From NCBI RefSeq assembly GCF_002943525.1, contig NZ_CP025394.1:6711001-6775000 (forward strand): a stretch of DNA of 64,000 nucleotides. The letters are read 5' to 3'. Source of the DNA: Kitasatospora sp. MMS16-BH015. GTDB lineage: Bacteria > Actinomycetota > Actinomycetes > Streptomycetales > Streptomycetaceae. The notes under the pieces were generated by a model. The model was not told where the DNA came from and did no database searches. It worked only from the letters and a program-made list of their open reading frames with translations. The position numbers and the translations under genes were made by a program. This document shows positions 9,223 to 23,975 of this stretch, in pieces (positions within the stretch are counted from its first letter, which is position 1; each line of letters opens with the position of its first letter).

Positions 9223-10125
9223 TCAGTGCTCCTGCGGCGGGACGTCCGCGACCTCCTCGGCGACCTTGGCCAGGGCCGCGATCGCGTCGGGTCGGTGGAT
9301 GCCCGGCATGGCCACGACGGCGTGCTCGATACCCCAGCCGGCCAGTCTGGTCAGGTGGGCCACCGCGGCCTTCGGGTCGTTGCGCGGGTCGTCCTTCCAG
9401 GGGAAGTTGGTGAGCGCGGTCTTCTCGATCGCCTCGTAGGGCCGACCGAGGCGGGCGCAGTGCTCGCGCAGCACGGTGAGCTTGCGCGGCAGGTCCGGGG
9501 TGTCGAAGAGATTGCAGGCGTCGCCGTACTGGGCGACCAGCCGCAGGGTCTTCCGTTCGCCGGACCCGCCGATCAGGATCGGGGGGTGCGGGCGGTCGGC
9601 GTCGACCCGGCCCACCGGCGGCGGCGAGTTCAAGGGGCGGTCGAGGCGGTAGTGCCGGCCGAGGTGGGGAGTCTGGTCGTCCGAGAACATCTTCAGGATG
9701 ATCTGCAGCGTCTCCTCCAGTCGCTCGAAGCGTTCGGCGACCGGCGGGAACGGCACGCCCAGCCCGGTGTGCTCCTCCTCGTACCAGGCGGCGCCGATCC
9801 CGAGGTACGTCCGCCCCTTGGACAGCACGTCGAGCGAGGTGATCAGCTTCCCGAGCAGGCCGGGGTGCCGGTAGGTCACACCCGTGCAGAGCGTCCCCAG
9901 GCTGATCCGCGAGGTGTGGGCAGCCGCGAACGACAGGGCCGTGTACCCGTCGAGCATCGGGTCCTCGGGGCGCCCGTTGTTCCGGGCCTGGAAGAAGTGG
10001 TCCATGACCCAGAGACTGGCCAGGCCCGCCTGGTCGGCCGTGCTCGCGATCCGAGCCAGGTGCTCGCCGATCTGGCCGGGGCCACCCGGCCACTTGAACG
10101 AGGGGACAGTCAGTCCGATGCGCAT
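9223..10125 (-). CDS. Luciferase-like F420-dependent-type oxidoreductase
   Basis: A 300-residue (beta/alpha)8 luciferase-like protein of the F420-dependent group. It begins MRIGLTVPSFKWPGG and carries WVMDHFF, SLGTLCTGVTYRHPGLLGK and the RTYLGIGAAWYEEEH stretch seen across LLM-class oxidoreductases. AAGGA lies 8 nt before the ATG. It follows the minus-strand PKS by only 33 bp on the same strand, so it is probably co-transcribed from the SARP-type promoter in front of that PKS. It may reduce or oxidise a polyketide-chain or tailoring intermediate. Cofactor (F420 or FMN) and substrate are not decided by the sequence. Confidence 0.85.
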   Translation of the reverse strand: MRIGLTVPSFKWPGGPGQIGEHLARIASTADQAGLASLWVMDHFFQARNNGRPEDPMLDGYTALSFAAAHTSRISLGTLCTGVTYRHPGLLGKLITSLDVLSKGRTYLGIGAAWYEEEHTGLGVPFPPVAERFERLEETLQIILKMFSDDQTPHLGRHYRLDRPLNSPPPVGRVDADRPHPPILIGGSGERKTLRLVAQYGDACNLFDTPDLPRKLTVLREHCARLGRPYEAIEKTALTNFPWKDDPRNDPKAAVAHLTRLAGWGIEHAVVAMPGIHRPDAIAALAKVAEEVADVPPQEH

Positions 10126-10158
10126 GTATGAGGTCCTTCGACGGTTCTTCGGGTGGTC

Positions 10159-16968
<6,810 letters not shown>

Positions 16969-17002
16969 CGACGACATCCGTTCACGTAGGAAGATGACAA
17001 GC

Positions 17003-17033
17003 ACCCTAATGACGGCGACTGGAGTGCCCGTGA
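17003..17033 (-). promoter_or_regulatory. SARP-type promoter box before the minus-strand PKS
   Basis: Read on the minus strand: TCACGGG (17033-17027), 4 nt, CCAGTCG (17022-17016), 7 nt, TAGGGT as -10 (17008-17003). The two heptads are 11 bp apart, on one face of the helix, as in known SARP sites. It matches the boxes at 20062-20092 and 23911-23941 in sequence and spacing. A start near 16996 gives a leader of about 28 nt to the ATG at 16968. Confidence 0.7.
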
Positions 17034-17076
17034 AGTCCGGCTGCCCGGTAATGCAGGGGCGGTGATCCGTCGAAAG

Positions 17077-17119
17077 ACGGACGCCCCGGCGCTTCGTGGC
17101 ACAGCGTCAGGGCGTCCGT
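17077..17119 (-). terminator. Hairpin downstream of the MbtH gene
   Basis: Perfect 10-bp arms ACGGACGCCC (17077-17086) and GGGCGTCCGT (17110-17119) enclose 23 nt that can form a small inner stem. It begins 26 bp after the MbtH stop on the minus strand and lies upstream of the PKS promoter box, so it separates the two transcription units. No U-tract is present, as is common in actinomycetes. Confidence 0.55.
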
Positions 17120-17144
17120 GGGCGCGCCGGTCTCCCGGCCCGGG

Positions 17145-17351
17145 TCAGGGGTGCTCCGGGCCGCCGCGCAGGGAGAGCGGCCGCATGTCCGTCCAGTGTT
17201 CGTCGACCCACCGCAGGCACTCCTCCTGGGAGCCGGACGGCCCCGCGTCCCGCCAGCCCTCCGGGGCGGCCCGATCGGCGAACCAGATCGAGTACTGCTC
17301 CTCGTGGTTGACGACGACTCGGTACCGGGTGCCGCTCTCGTCCTCAGTCAT
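17145..17351 (-). CDS. MbtH-family protein
   Basis: A 68-residue MbtH-like protein, the small partner that binds NRPS adenylation domains and helps their folding or activity. The family signature is clear: NHEEQYSIWF, PEGW, the CLRWVDEHW stretch and the terminal WTDMRP. The ATG overlaps the stop of the upstream flavin oxidoreductase gene by 8 nt, so translation is coupled. It is the last gene of the ACP-TE/flavoprotein/MbtH operon and is the only MbtH seen here, so it most likely serves the plus-strand NRPSs. Confidence 0.95.
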   Translation of the reverse strand: MTEDESGTRYRVVVNHEEQYSIWFADRAAPEGWRDAGPSGSQEECLRWVDEHWTDMRPLSLRGGPEHP

Positions 17352-18990
17352 GGTCCGTTCCTCCTCGGGTGTACATGTCCGCCAGCGATTGGCGGTTGTC
17401 CCAGTCCGGGTCGAAGGCCGACCGGAAGGCGTCCTCGTCCCAGGGCTCGCCGGCGAGCTCGGTCAGCCGGTGGACCAAGGTGCGGCAGAAGATCTCGTAG
17501 GTCCGCTCGTCCGCGGGGACCTCCGCCGTCCAGTCGCGCCGGCCGAAGACCTTGCCGAGCAGGGCCTCGTCCTGGTCGAAGGAGCGCGAGTCCAGGAACA
17601 TCCCCTGGTTCCGGGCGTGGAAGCCATCCTGACGGTCGAGCAGCCCGACGAACTCCTCGGTGAGCCGGTCGGCGGACTCCAGCAGCCGGGCCAGCTTGCC
17701 CGCCAGCACCTGCTCGTCGCACTCGCAGTCCGTGCCGTGGGTGCGGCTGAAGTGGAGCAGGATCCGGTGGTCCTCCAGCGCGTCCGGCACGATCCGGTTG
17801 TAGTAGACCCGCTGCCGCAGGGCGAACCAGGCCGACCAGGCGTCGAAGGAGCCCCGGGAGAGGTAGTGGCCGGGGGAGTTGAGCAGCTTCTTGAACCGGC
17901 TGCGCATCCGGATGTGGAAGTGGTGCACCATGCCCGGCAGCTCGTGGGTGCGGCCGGCGCGGTCGGACTTGATGAACTCGCCGATCAGCTTGTTGTTCTC
18001 GGTGAACATCCAGGAGGAGGCGGCGAACATCGGGTCGAGCACGGTGCCGGCGCTCCCGGTCAGGAACCAGCGCTGCACCGAGAACTGCTCCTGGGCGAAC
18101 CGCGAGAAGCTCCGCCGCGTCCCGAACGCCTCCGGACGCGGCTGCGGCCCGAGCACCTGGGCGATCGCCCGGTGCCCGCGGAGGAAGTCGAGCAACTCCT
18201 CGGCGGAGGCCACCGGAGGGCTGACGTGCCGCCGGTCGAAGGTGACGCCGATGCTGTACTGCGATTCGGTCAGCGGGATCAGCCAGATCCAGTAGCCCCG
18301 GTACATGAAGTACGCCGTCGAGGCACCGCGGCCCCAGTGCGGGACCCGGCCGCGCCACGGCTTGCTGCCGAGCTCGTCGAGCGACAGGCAGCCGTCGAAG
18401 CGGGCCCAGGCGGCGCCGATCGGGTTGCGGTCGTCCTCGGGCGCCAGCTCCAGCATGCGGGCGATCGGCGACTCCTCGCCGGCCGCGTCCACCAGCCACC
18501 TGCACCGGATGGTGCCGCCGGTGGTCCGCACCCGGTGGCCGCGCTCCCCGTCGAGCGAGATCGCGTCGTCCGGCACCTCGGTGCCCAGCAGGACGCGCAC
18601 GCCCCGCCCGCGGTTCAGCTCGCACAGAGCCCGCTCGACCGCCGGCCGGTCGATCAGGTACGTCGGGATCGGGTGTGGAGTCCGCCCGCCGATCTCGGAC
18701 ATCCGGTCGATCGGCAGGTCCCGGTCGGGCGAGTCGAAGAAGTAGCGCAGGCCGGAGCTCACCAGGTGGTGTTTGCGCAGGTACGGGCCGAGCCGCAGCA
18801 CGCGGTTCGCGTAGTTGGAGAACTCCTCCCCGGAGGGTTCGTCCATGCCCGGCCGGAACTCGGTGGCCCGGTCCACCACCACCACGTCCAGGTCGGGCTG
18901 CTCCAGGCTGAGTTGGCGGGCCAGCGAGCCACCGGCGATCCCTGCCCCGATGATCAGGACATCGCAGTCGAGGTCGGCCTCATCGCCCAT
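17344..18990 (-). CDS. FAD-dependent oxidoreductase, tryptophan-halogenase-like
   Basis: A 548-residue flavoprotein. DVLIIGAGIAGGSLA near the N-terminus is the FAD-binding GxGxxG. YWIWLIPL near residues 225-235 resembles the WxWxIP motif of flavin-dependent halogenases and monooxygenases. GSAGTVLDPMFAASSW corresponds to their second FAD motif. The length and the long C-terminal extension fit the halogenase family that acts on carrier-protein-bound or free aromatics. However, the stretch where halogenases keep the catalytic lysine (usually K-x-G-x-x-F) reads LVSSGLRYFF here, with Ser instead of Lys by eye. Halogenation is therefore doubtful, and hydroxylation or oxidation is an alternative. 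Its ATG overlaps the upstream ACP-TE gene by 11 nt and its stop overlaps MbtH by 8 nt. Confidence 0.75.
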   Translation of the reverse strand: MGDEADLDCDVLIIGAGIAGGSLARQLSLEQPDLDVVVVDRATEFRPGMDEPSGEEFSNYANRVLRLGPYLRKHHLVSSGLRYFFDSPDRDLPIDRMSEIGGRTPHPIPTYLIDRPAVERALCELNRGRGVRVLLGTEVPDDAISLDGERGHRVRTTGGTIRCRWLVDAAGEESPIARMLELAPEDDRNPIGAAWARFDGCLSLDELGSKPWRGRVPHWGRGASTAYFMYRGYWIWLIPLTESQYSIGVTFDRRHVSPPVASAEELLDFLRGHRAIAQVLGPQPRPEAFGTRRSFSRFAQEQFSVQRWFLTGSAGTVLDPMFAASSWMFTENNKLIGEFIKSDRAGRTHELPGMVHHFHIRMRSRFKKLLNSPGHYLSRGSFDAWSAWFALRQRVYYNRIVPDALEDHRILLHFSRTHGTDCECDEQVLAGKLARLLESADRLTEEFVGLLDRQDGFHARNQGMFLDSRSFDQDEALLGKVFGRRDWTAEVPADERTYEIFCRTLVHRLTELAGEPWDEDAFRSAFDPDWDNRQSLADMYTRGGTDHD

Positions 18991-20023
18991 CGGGCGTCCC
19001 GTCCAGTCCGAGCTCGGCCGCCAGTACCCGGGCGACGGTCTCGGCGTTGCGGGGGCCGAACACCGTGCCGTAGTCGCCGGGGAGCACCCGGGTGTCCAGC
19101 CCGCCCAGGGCCAGCTCGGTCCAGGCCAGGTCGGGACGGGCCGGGTCGATCCCCTCCCGGCGCTCCTGCGCGAGGAAGTAGAGGATCCTTCCCTGGTACG
19201 GGGCCGGCCGGTAGGCGTGCAGGGCCCGCACGTTGGTCCGGTACACCTTGAGGATCTCGTGCGCGTACGCGTCGTTCACCGCGGTCAGCCCCTCGGCCGA
19301 CATCCGTTCGGCGAGCAGCGCCTCGGCCTCCGCCCCGGTCAGCGCGCCGTGCCGGTCCGGCGGCATCTGCCCCGGGCCGGGGGTGTCGAACAGCGCGAGC
19401 AGCCGGACGGCCTCGCCCTCGGCGCGCAGCCGCTGGGCCATCTCCAGGGCCACCAGACCACCGAAGGCCGCTCCGCCGAGCGCGTAGGGGCCCGCCGGCT
19501 GGACACCGCGCAGCTCCGCCAGGTAGCGCTCGGCGAGCTCCTCGACGGTGCCCAGCGGCTCGGCGCCGTCCCGCAGACCGGCGGCCTGGAAGCCGAGGAC
19601 CGGCTGTGCCGCGGGCAGGCACCGGCTCAGCTCCCGGTAGAAGTACACGCTGCCGCCGACCGGGTGCAGCAGGAAGAGCGGCGGCCGGCCGGCCGCGCCC
19701 TCGCGGAGGGTGACCAGAGAGGCCCCGCGCTCCGCCCCGGCCCCGGCCCCGGCCGTCTCGACGAAGGCGGCCACGCCCGCCGCCGTGGGGGCGTCGAGCA
19801 TGATCTGGTGCGGGAGGTCGACGCCGAGCTCCTCGGACACCCGGGCCGCCACCTGGAGGGCCATCAGGGAGTCGCCGCCCAGGTCGAAGAAGTCGTCCTC
19901 GACCCCGATCGGGCTGATCCCCAGCACCTCCTCCAGCACCCCCACCACCGACCGCTCGGCCGGCGTCCTCGGTACCACGTAGTCCGTGCTCACCGATTCC
20001 GGTCGGTCGTACATCGACGTCAC
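18980..20023 (-). CDS. ACP-thioesterase didomain protein with apparently dead thioesterase
   Basis: A 347-residue protein. The N-terminal carrier domain (about 18-88) has FFDLGGDSLMAL with the phosphopantetheine Ser at 52. The C-terminal alpha/beta hydrolase (about 108-340) matches type-I/II thioesterases, for example PPLFLLHPVGGSVYFYREL. The nucleophile motif, normally GxSFGG, reads GGAAFGG, so the Ser is Ala (codon GCC at 19466-19468, residue 186). The catalytic His motif, normally GDHF, reads GDYG (residue 318). The domain probably cannot hydrolyse. It might hold a chain, act as a scaffold, or offer its ACP to the KS-AT* end of the PKS. The GTG at 20023 is preferred over the one at 20038, because GGGAG lies 6 nt upstream. 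First gene of an operon with the flavoprotein and MbtH. Confidence 0.85.
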   Translation of the reverse strand: MTSMYDRPESVSTDYVVPRTPAERSVVGVLEEVLGISPIGVEDDFFDLGGDSLMALQVAARVSEELGVDLPHQIMLDAPTAAGVAAFVETAGAGAGAERGASLVTLREGAAGRPPLFLLHPVGGSVYFYRELSRCLPAAQPVLGFQAAGLRDGAEPLGTVEELAERYLAELRGVQPAGPYALGGAAFGGLVALEMAQRLRAEGEAVRLLALFDTPGPGQMPPDRHGALTGAEAEALLAERMSAEGLTAVNDAYAHEILKVYRTNVRALHAYRPAPYQGRILYFLAQERREGIDPARPDLAWTELALGGLDTRVLPGDYGTVFGPRNAETVARVLAAELGLDGTPDGR

Positions 20024-20061
20024 AGCCGACTCCCTCACTGGTTGCCCGATTTTCGACCGCC

Positions 20062-20092
20062 AGGCTACGGATGCCGACTGAAATGCCCGTGA
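20062..20092 (-). promoter_or_regulatory. SARP-type promoter box before the ACP-TE/flavoprotein/MbtH operon
   Basis: Minus strand: TCACGGG (20092-20086), 4 nt, TCAGTCG (20081-20075), 7 nt, TAGCCT as -10 (20067-20062). The layout is identical to the boxes before the PKS and the FAAL gene. A start near 20055 gives a leader of about 32 nt. Confidence 0.7.
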
Positions 20093-20149
20093 AATCTCGC
20101 TACCCCGAATGAAGTACGGCTTCGGGCCGTGGAGTCGGGGGAGACGGCG

Positions 20150-21970
20150 TCAGTCCGCCGTCAGCTCGCGGGCGAACTGGGCGGTGAACAGCCGGGCGTA
20201 GGGGCCGTCCGCGCCGATGAGTTCGCGGTGGTGCCCCTGTTCGACGATCCGGCCCTCCGCCATCACCAGGATGGTGTCGGCCTCGCGGATGGTGGAGAGC
20301 CGGTGCGCGATCACGAAGCTGGTGCGGCCCTCCCGCAGCGAGGTCAGGCCCCGCTGGACGAGCATCTCGGTGCGGGTGTCCACCGAGCTGGTGGCCTCGT
20401 CCAGGATGAGCAGGGCGGGGCGGAGCAGGAAGGCGCGGGCGATCGTCACCAGCTGCCGCTCGCCCGCGCTGAGGTTCGCGCCCTCCTCGTCCAGCACGGT
20501 GTCGTAGCCGTCGGGAAGGGTGCGGATGAACCGGTCCGCGTGGGTGGCCCGGGCGGCGGCGACGATCTCCGCGCGGGAGGCTCCGGGCATGCCGTAGGCG
20601 ATGTTGTCGGCGATCGTCCCGGCGGACAGCCAGGTGTCCTGGAGCACCATCCCGATGCCGGAGCGCAACTCCTCCCGGCTCATCCGGCGGATGTCGGTGC
20701 CGTCCAGGGTGATGGTGCCGGCCGTGGTCTCGTGAAACCGCATCAGGAGGTTGACGAGGGTGGTCTTCCCGGCTCCGGTGGGGCCGACCACGGCGACGGT
20801 CCGGCCGGGTTCGACGGTCAGCGAGAGGTCCTCGATCACCGGCCGGCCCGGCTCGTAGCCGAACGAGACCCGTTCGAACGCGACCCGGCCGGCGATCCGG
20901 TCGGGCCGCTCGGGGGAGAGCGGATCCGGGCTCTGCTCCTCGGCGTCCAGCAACTCGAAGACCCGCTCGGCGGAGACCACCCCGGACTGGACGATGTTGG
21001 TCAGTGAGGCCATCTGGTTGATCAGGTTGTTGAAGGTGAGCGTGTAGCCGAGGAACGCCTGCAGCGCACCGATCGTCAGGGCGCCGGAGGACAGCTCCAG
21101 GCCGCCGAGGACGGCGACCAGCACGAAGTTGAGGTAGCCGAGGAAATCGACGGCCGGCCCGATGGATCCGGACAGGAACTGGGCGCGGTGGCCGGCCCGG
21201 TAGACGGCTTCGTTGCGCTCGGCGAACGCCTCGGCCGCCGACCGCGAATCCCCGTGGCTCTTCACCAGCTCGTGGCCGCTGTACGTCTCCTCGACGAAGG
21301 CGTTGAGCTCGCCGACGGCCTCCCCCTGGCGGACGGCCTGCGGCCGGGCCCGCCGGGCGAAGGACTTGGTGAGCAGGGCCGCCAGCGGGATCGTGCCCAG
21401 CGAGCAGAGCGTGAGCAGCGGCGACAGCCACAGCATGATCGCCAGGGCGCCGATCGCGAGCAGCAGGGAGTTGATCAGCCGGGTGAGGATCTGCCAGAGG
21501 GTGAGCGCGATGTTGTCGACGTCCGTGGTGACCCGGGAGAGCACCTCCCCCCGGGGTCGGCCGTCGAGGTAACTCAGCGGTAGCCGGGTGAGTTTGGTCT
21601 GGCAGGCCGACCGGAGCCGGTGGGCCGTGCGCTGCGAGGCGCGCTGGGCGAGCCGTCCGCGGGCGAGGCCGCAGAGCGAGGCAGCCAGCACCACACCGGT
21701 GGCGGCCAGCAGCATCGGGCCGATCCGGCCGGTGTCGGCCCCGGTCCGGCCGGGGGCGCCCGTCACGATCAGGTCGGTGACGTGGCCGAGCAGCCGGGGA
21801 AGGGTCACCGCCAGCGCGGCGCTCGCACCCGCGGCCAGCAGGGCGAGGGCGACCAGCCGGCGGTCCGGCCCCATCGTGCCCAGCAGCCGTGGTGCGGAGC
21901 GGCGGAAGGCCCGCGGCCCGCCCTCGCCGGGGCCGTTCACCACCCGGGCGGCGGTGTTGGCGGTGCTCAC
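20150..21970 (-). CDS. ABC exporter half-transporter, second subunit
   Basis: A 606-residue TMD-NBD fusion. An N-terminal exporter membrane domain of six helices is followed by an ATPase with Walker A GPTGAGKTT, a signature LSAGERQ that departs from LSGGQ, and a canonical Walker B LLILDEATSSVD. The GTG start overlaps the stop of the upstream half-transporter (GTGA), so the two subunits are made together. The altered signature here and the altered Walker B in the partner are what is expected of a heterodimeric exporter with one degenerate ATP site. Likely role: export of, or self-protection from, the NRPS-PKS product. Confidence 0.9.
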   Translation of the reverse strand: MSTANTAARVVNGPGEGGPRAFRRSAPRLLGTMGPDRRLVALALLAAGASAALAVTLPRLLGHVTDLIVTGAPGRTGADTGRIGPMLLAATGVVLAASLCGLARGRLAQRASQRTAHRLRSACQTKLTRLPLSYLDGRPRGEVLSRVTTDVDNIALTLWQILTRLINSLLLAIGALAIMLWLSPLLTLCSLGTIPLAALLTKSFARRARPQAVRQGEAVGELNAFVEETYSGHELVKSHGDSRSAAEAFAERNEAVYRAGHRAQFLSGSIGPAVDFLGYLNFVLVAVLGGLELSSGALTIGALQAFLGYTLTFNNLINQMASLTNIVQSGVVSAERVFELLDAEEQSPDPLSPERPDRIAGRVAFERVSFGYEPGRPVIEDLSLTVEPGRTVAVVGPTGAGKTTLVNLLMRFHETTAGTITLDGTDIRRMSREELRSGIGMVLQDTWLSAGTIADNIAYGMPGASRAEIVAAARATHADRFIRTLPDGYDTVLDEEGANLSAGERQLVTIARAFLLRPALLILDEATSSVDTRTEMLVQRGLTSLREGRTSFVIAHRLSTIREADTILVMAEGRIVEQGHHRELIGADGPYARLFTAQFARELTAD

Positions 21971-23700
21971 GCGGCCTCCTCCTCTACGAGTTGGGAGGAG
22001 ACGATCTCCTGGTAGGTGGGGTTGTCGCGGAGCAGTTCGGCGTGGGTGCCGGCGCCGACCACCTGCCCCTCGTCGAGGACGAGGATCCGGTCCGCGTCGC
22101 GGATGGTGGACACCCGCTGGGCGACGATGACCACCGTCGCGTCTGCGGTCTCGGCGGCCAGGGCCTCCCGCACCGCCGCGTCGGTGGCCTGGTCCAGGGC
22201 CGAGAAGCAGTCGTCGAACAGGTAGACGTCCGGCCGGGCGGCCAGCGCGCGGGCGATGGCCAGCCGTTGCCGTTGGCCGCCGGAGAGGTTCCGGCCGCCC
22301 CGGGTGATCGGGTGGTCCAGGCCGCCGGGGAGTGCCTCGACGAACTCGCGGGCCTGCGCGATCTCCAGCGCCCGCCAGAGCCGGTCCTCGTCGGCCTCCG
22401 GGGCGCCGTGGCGGAGGTTGGCGCCGACCGTCCCCGAGAAGAGGTGGGGCTGCTGGGGTACGAGGCGCACGGCCCGGGTCAGCAGGGCCGGGTCCAGCTC
22501 GCGCACGTCCACCCCGCCGACCCGGGCGCTGCCGGAGTCGGCGTCGAACAGTCGGGGCACCAGCCGGAGCAGGGTCGACTTGCCGCTGCCGGTGGACCCG
22601 ATGACGGCGGTGGTCTCGCCCGGGCGGGCGACCAGGTCGGCGCCGCGCAGCACGGGCAACTCGGCCCCCGGGTAGCGGAAGACCACCTCCCGGAGCTCCA
22701 GCAGCCCTCTCGACTCGAAGGCGCGGACCGGGTGCCGGGGCGGCCGGACGCTGGGCTCGGCGGCCAGCACCTCCTGGATGCGCTCGGCGCAGGTCCGCGC
22801 GCGGGGGGCGATCTGGAAGGCCGTGGTTGCCAGCAGCACGGCCTGCAGGATCTGCACCAGGTAGTTGAGCAGTGCCACCATCGAGCCGACCTGCATCGAG
22901 CCGGCCTGCACCCGGTGGCCGCCGAACCAGAGCACCGCGATGTTCGAGCACTCGATGATCAGCAGCACGCTCGGGTTCATGAACGCCTGGACCCGGCCGA
23001 GTCGGTACCCGACCTCCCGCAGCTCCGTGGTGGCCGCGCCGAACCGCTCGCCCTCCCGCCGGTCCTGGACGAACGCCCGGACCACCCGGACGCCGGCGAT
23101 CTGCTCGCGCAGGGTGCGGTTGACCCGGTCGACCAGCTGCTGCTGGGAGGCGGAGAGCGGCGCCATCGCGCGCAGGATCAGGACGAAGGCGAGGACGAGG
23201 GTGGCCAGGCCGGCCAGGAGGAGCAGGGACATCGGGACGTCCTGGCGGAACGCCATCAGCACACCGCCGAGGCCCACGATCGGTGCCGTCACCATCATCG
23301 CGAGGGTCATCAGCACCAGCGACTGGACCTGCTGCACGTCGTTGGTGGTCCGGGTGAGCAGCGAGGACGTGCCGAAGCGCCCGACCTCCCGGAGCGACAG
23401 CTCCTGCACCCGGTGGAAGACGGCGGCCCGCAGGTCGCGCCCGAGCGCGGCGGCGGTCCGCGCGGCGAGGCGGAAGGCCGAGACCGCGCTCAGGACCTGG
23501 ACGAGCGTGGCGGCCAGCATCACCGCGCCGACGCGCAGGACGTAGCCACCGTCACCCTTGGCCACGCCGCTGTCGACGATGTCGGCGTTGAGCGCCGGCA
23601 GCGTGAGCGCGGCGAAGGACTGGACGAGTTGGAGCGCGACGACCACCGCGACCCAGCCGCGGTAGGGGCGCAGGTAGGTGCTCAGGAGCCGACCCGGCAC
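21967..23700 (-). CDS. ABC exporter half-transporter, first subunit
   Basis: A 577-residue TMD-NBD fusion with six N-terminal helices. Walker A is GSTGSGKST and the signature LSGGQRQR is intact. Walker B ends FDDCFSALD, with Asp replacing the catalytic Glu. It pairs with the following gene to give one consensus and one degenerate ATP site, the pattern of TM287/288-type heterodimers. The GTG at 23700 has GAGGA about 9 nt upstream. It is divergent from the FAAL-NRPS operon across 275 bp, so the exporter is placed to be co-regulated with it. Confidence 0.9.
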   Translation of the reverse strand: MPGRLLSTYLRPYRGWVAVVVALQLVQSFAALTLPALNADIVDSGVAKGDGGYVLRVGAVMLAATLVQVLSAVSAFRLAARTAAALGRDLRAAVFHRVQELSLREVGRFGTSSLLTRTTNDVQQVQSLVLMTLAMMVTAPIVGLGGVLMAFRQDVPMSLLLLAGLATLVLAFVLILRAMAPLSASQQQLVDRVNRTLREQIAGVRVVRAFVQDRREGERFGAATTELREVGYRLGRVQAFMNPSVLLIIECSNIAVLWFGGHRVQAGSMQVGSMVALLNYLVQILQAVLLATTAFQIAPRARTCAERIQEVLAAEPSVRPPRHPVRAFESRGLLELREVVFRYPGAELPVLRGADLVARPGETTAVIGSTGSGKSTLLRLVPRLFDADSGSARVGGVDVRELDPALLTRAVRLVPQQPHLFSGTVGANLRHGAPEADEDRLWRALEIAQAREFVEALPGGLDHPITRGGRNLSGGQRQRLAIARALAARPDVYLFDDCFSALDQATDAAVREALAAETADATVVIVAQRVSTIRDADRILVLDEGQVVGAGTHAELLRDNPTYQEIVSSQLVEEEAA

Positions 23701-23800
23701 GACACCGTTCCTCTCATGGACATGCTCAACGAAGATGGTGCGTCCGCCACGCTAGCCCGAACGCCCTCCGGGAAGACGGCCGGGGGCGACCGCTCCAGTC

Positions 23801-23822
23801 CCGCTGCACCGCAGTGCAGCGG
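23801..23822. promoter_or_regulatory. Perfect inverted repeat in the divergent exporter/FAAL promoter region
   Basis: CCGCTGCAC-CGCA-GTGCAGCGG: 9-bp arms with a 4-nt centre, 100 bp upstream of the exporter start and 154 bp upstream of the FAAL start. The length and spacing fit an operator for a dimeric regulator of the TetR or MarR kind. Immediately to the right, GAATTCCACCGGGAATTCA resembles a sequence at 57781-57797. No TetR gene is in the window. Confidence 0.4.
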
Positions 23823-23910
23823 AATTCCACCGGGAATTCACTCGGGTACGACCGGTGCCGGAGCCGAAGGGCCGTGCTCAGCAGCGCTTCACTGGCCCGC
23901 AGCGGAATCT

Positions 23911-23941
23911 CACGGGTGCTTCAGCGGGCGTCGCTAGCCTG
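23911..23941 (+). promoter_or_regulatory. SARP-type promoter box before the FAAL-NRPS operon
   Basis: TCACGGG (23911-23917), 4 nt, TCAGCGG (23922-23928), 7 nt, TAGCCT as -10 (23936-23941). It shares order, 11-bp periodicity and the 7-nt gap to the -10 with two other boxes in the window. A start near 23948 gives a leader of about 28 nt containing AGGAGGGG. Confidence 0.75.
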
Positions 23942-23975
23942 ACCGGCAATGGCTGTCTTGAGGAGGGGTCAGGCC

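Noticed and set aside
16969-17004. PKS start at the GTG at 17004
   Set aside because: It overlaps the -10 of the SARP-type promoter and has no ribosome site.
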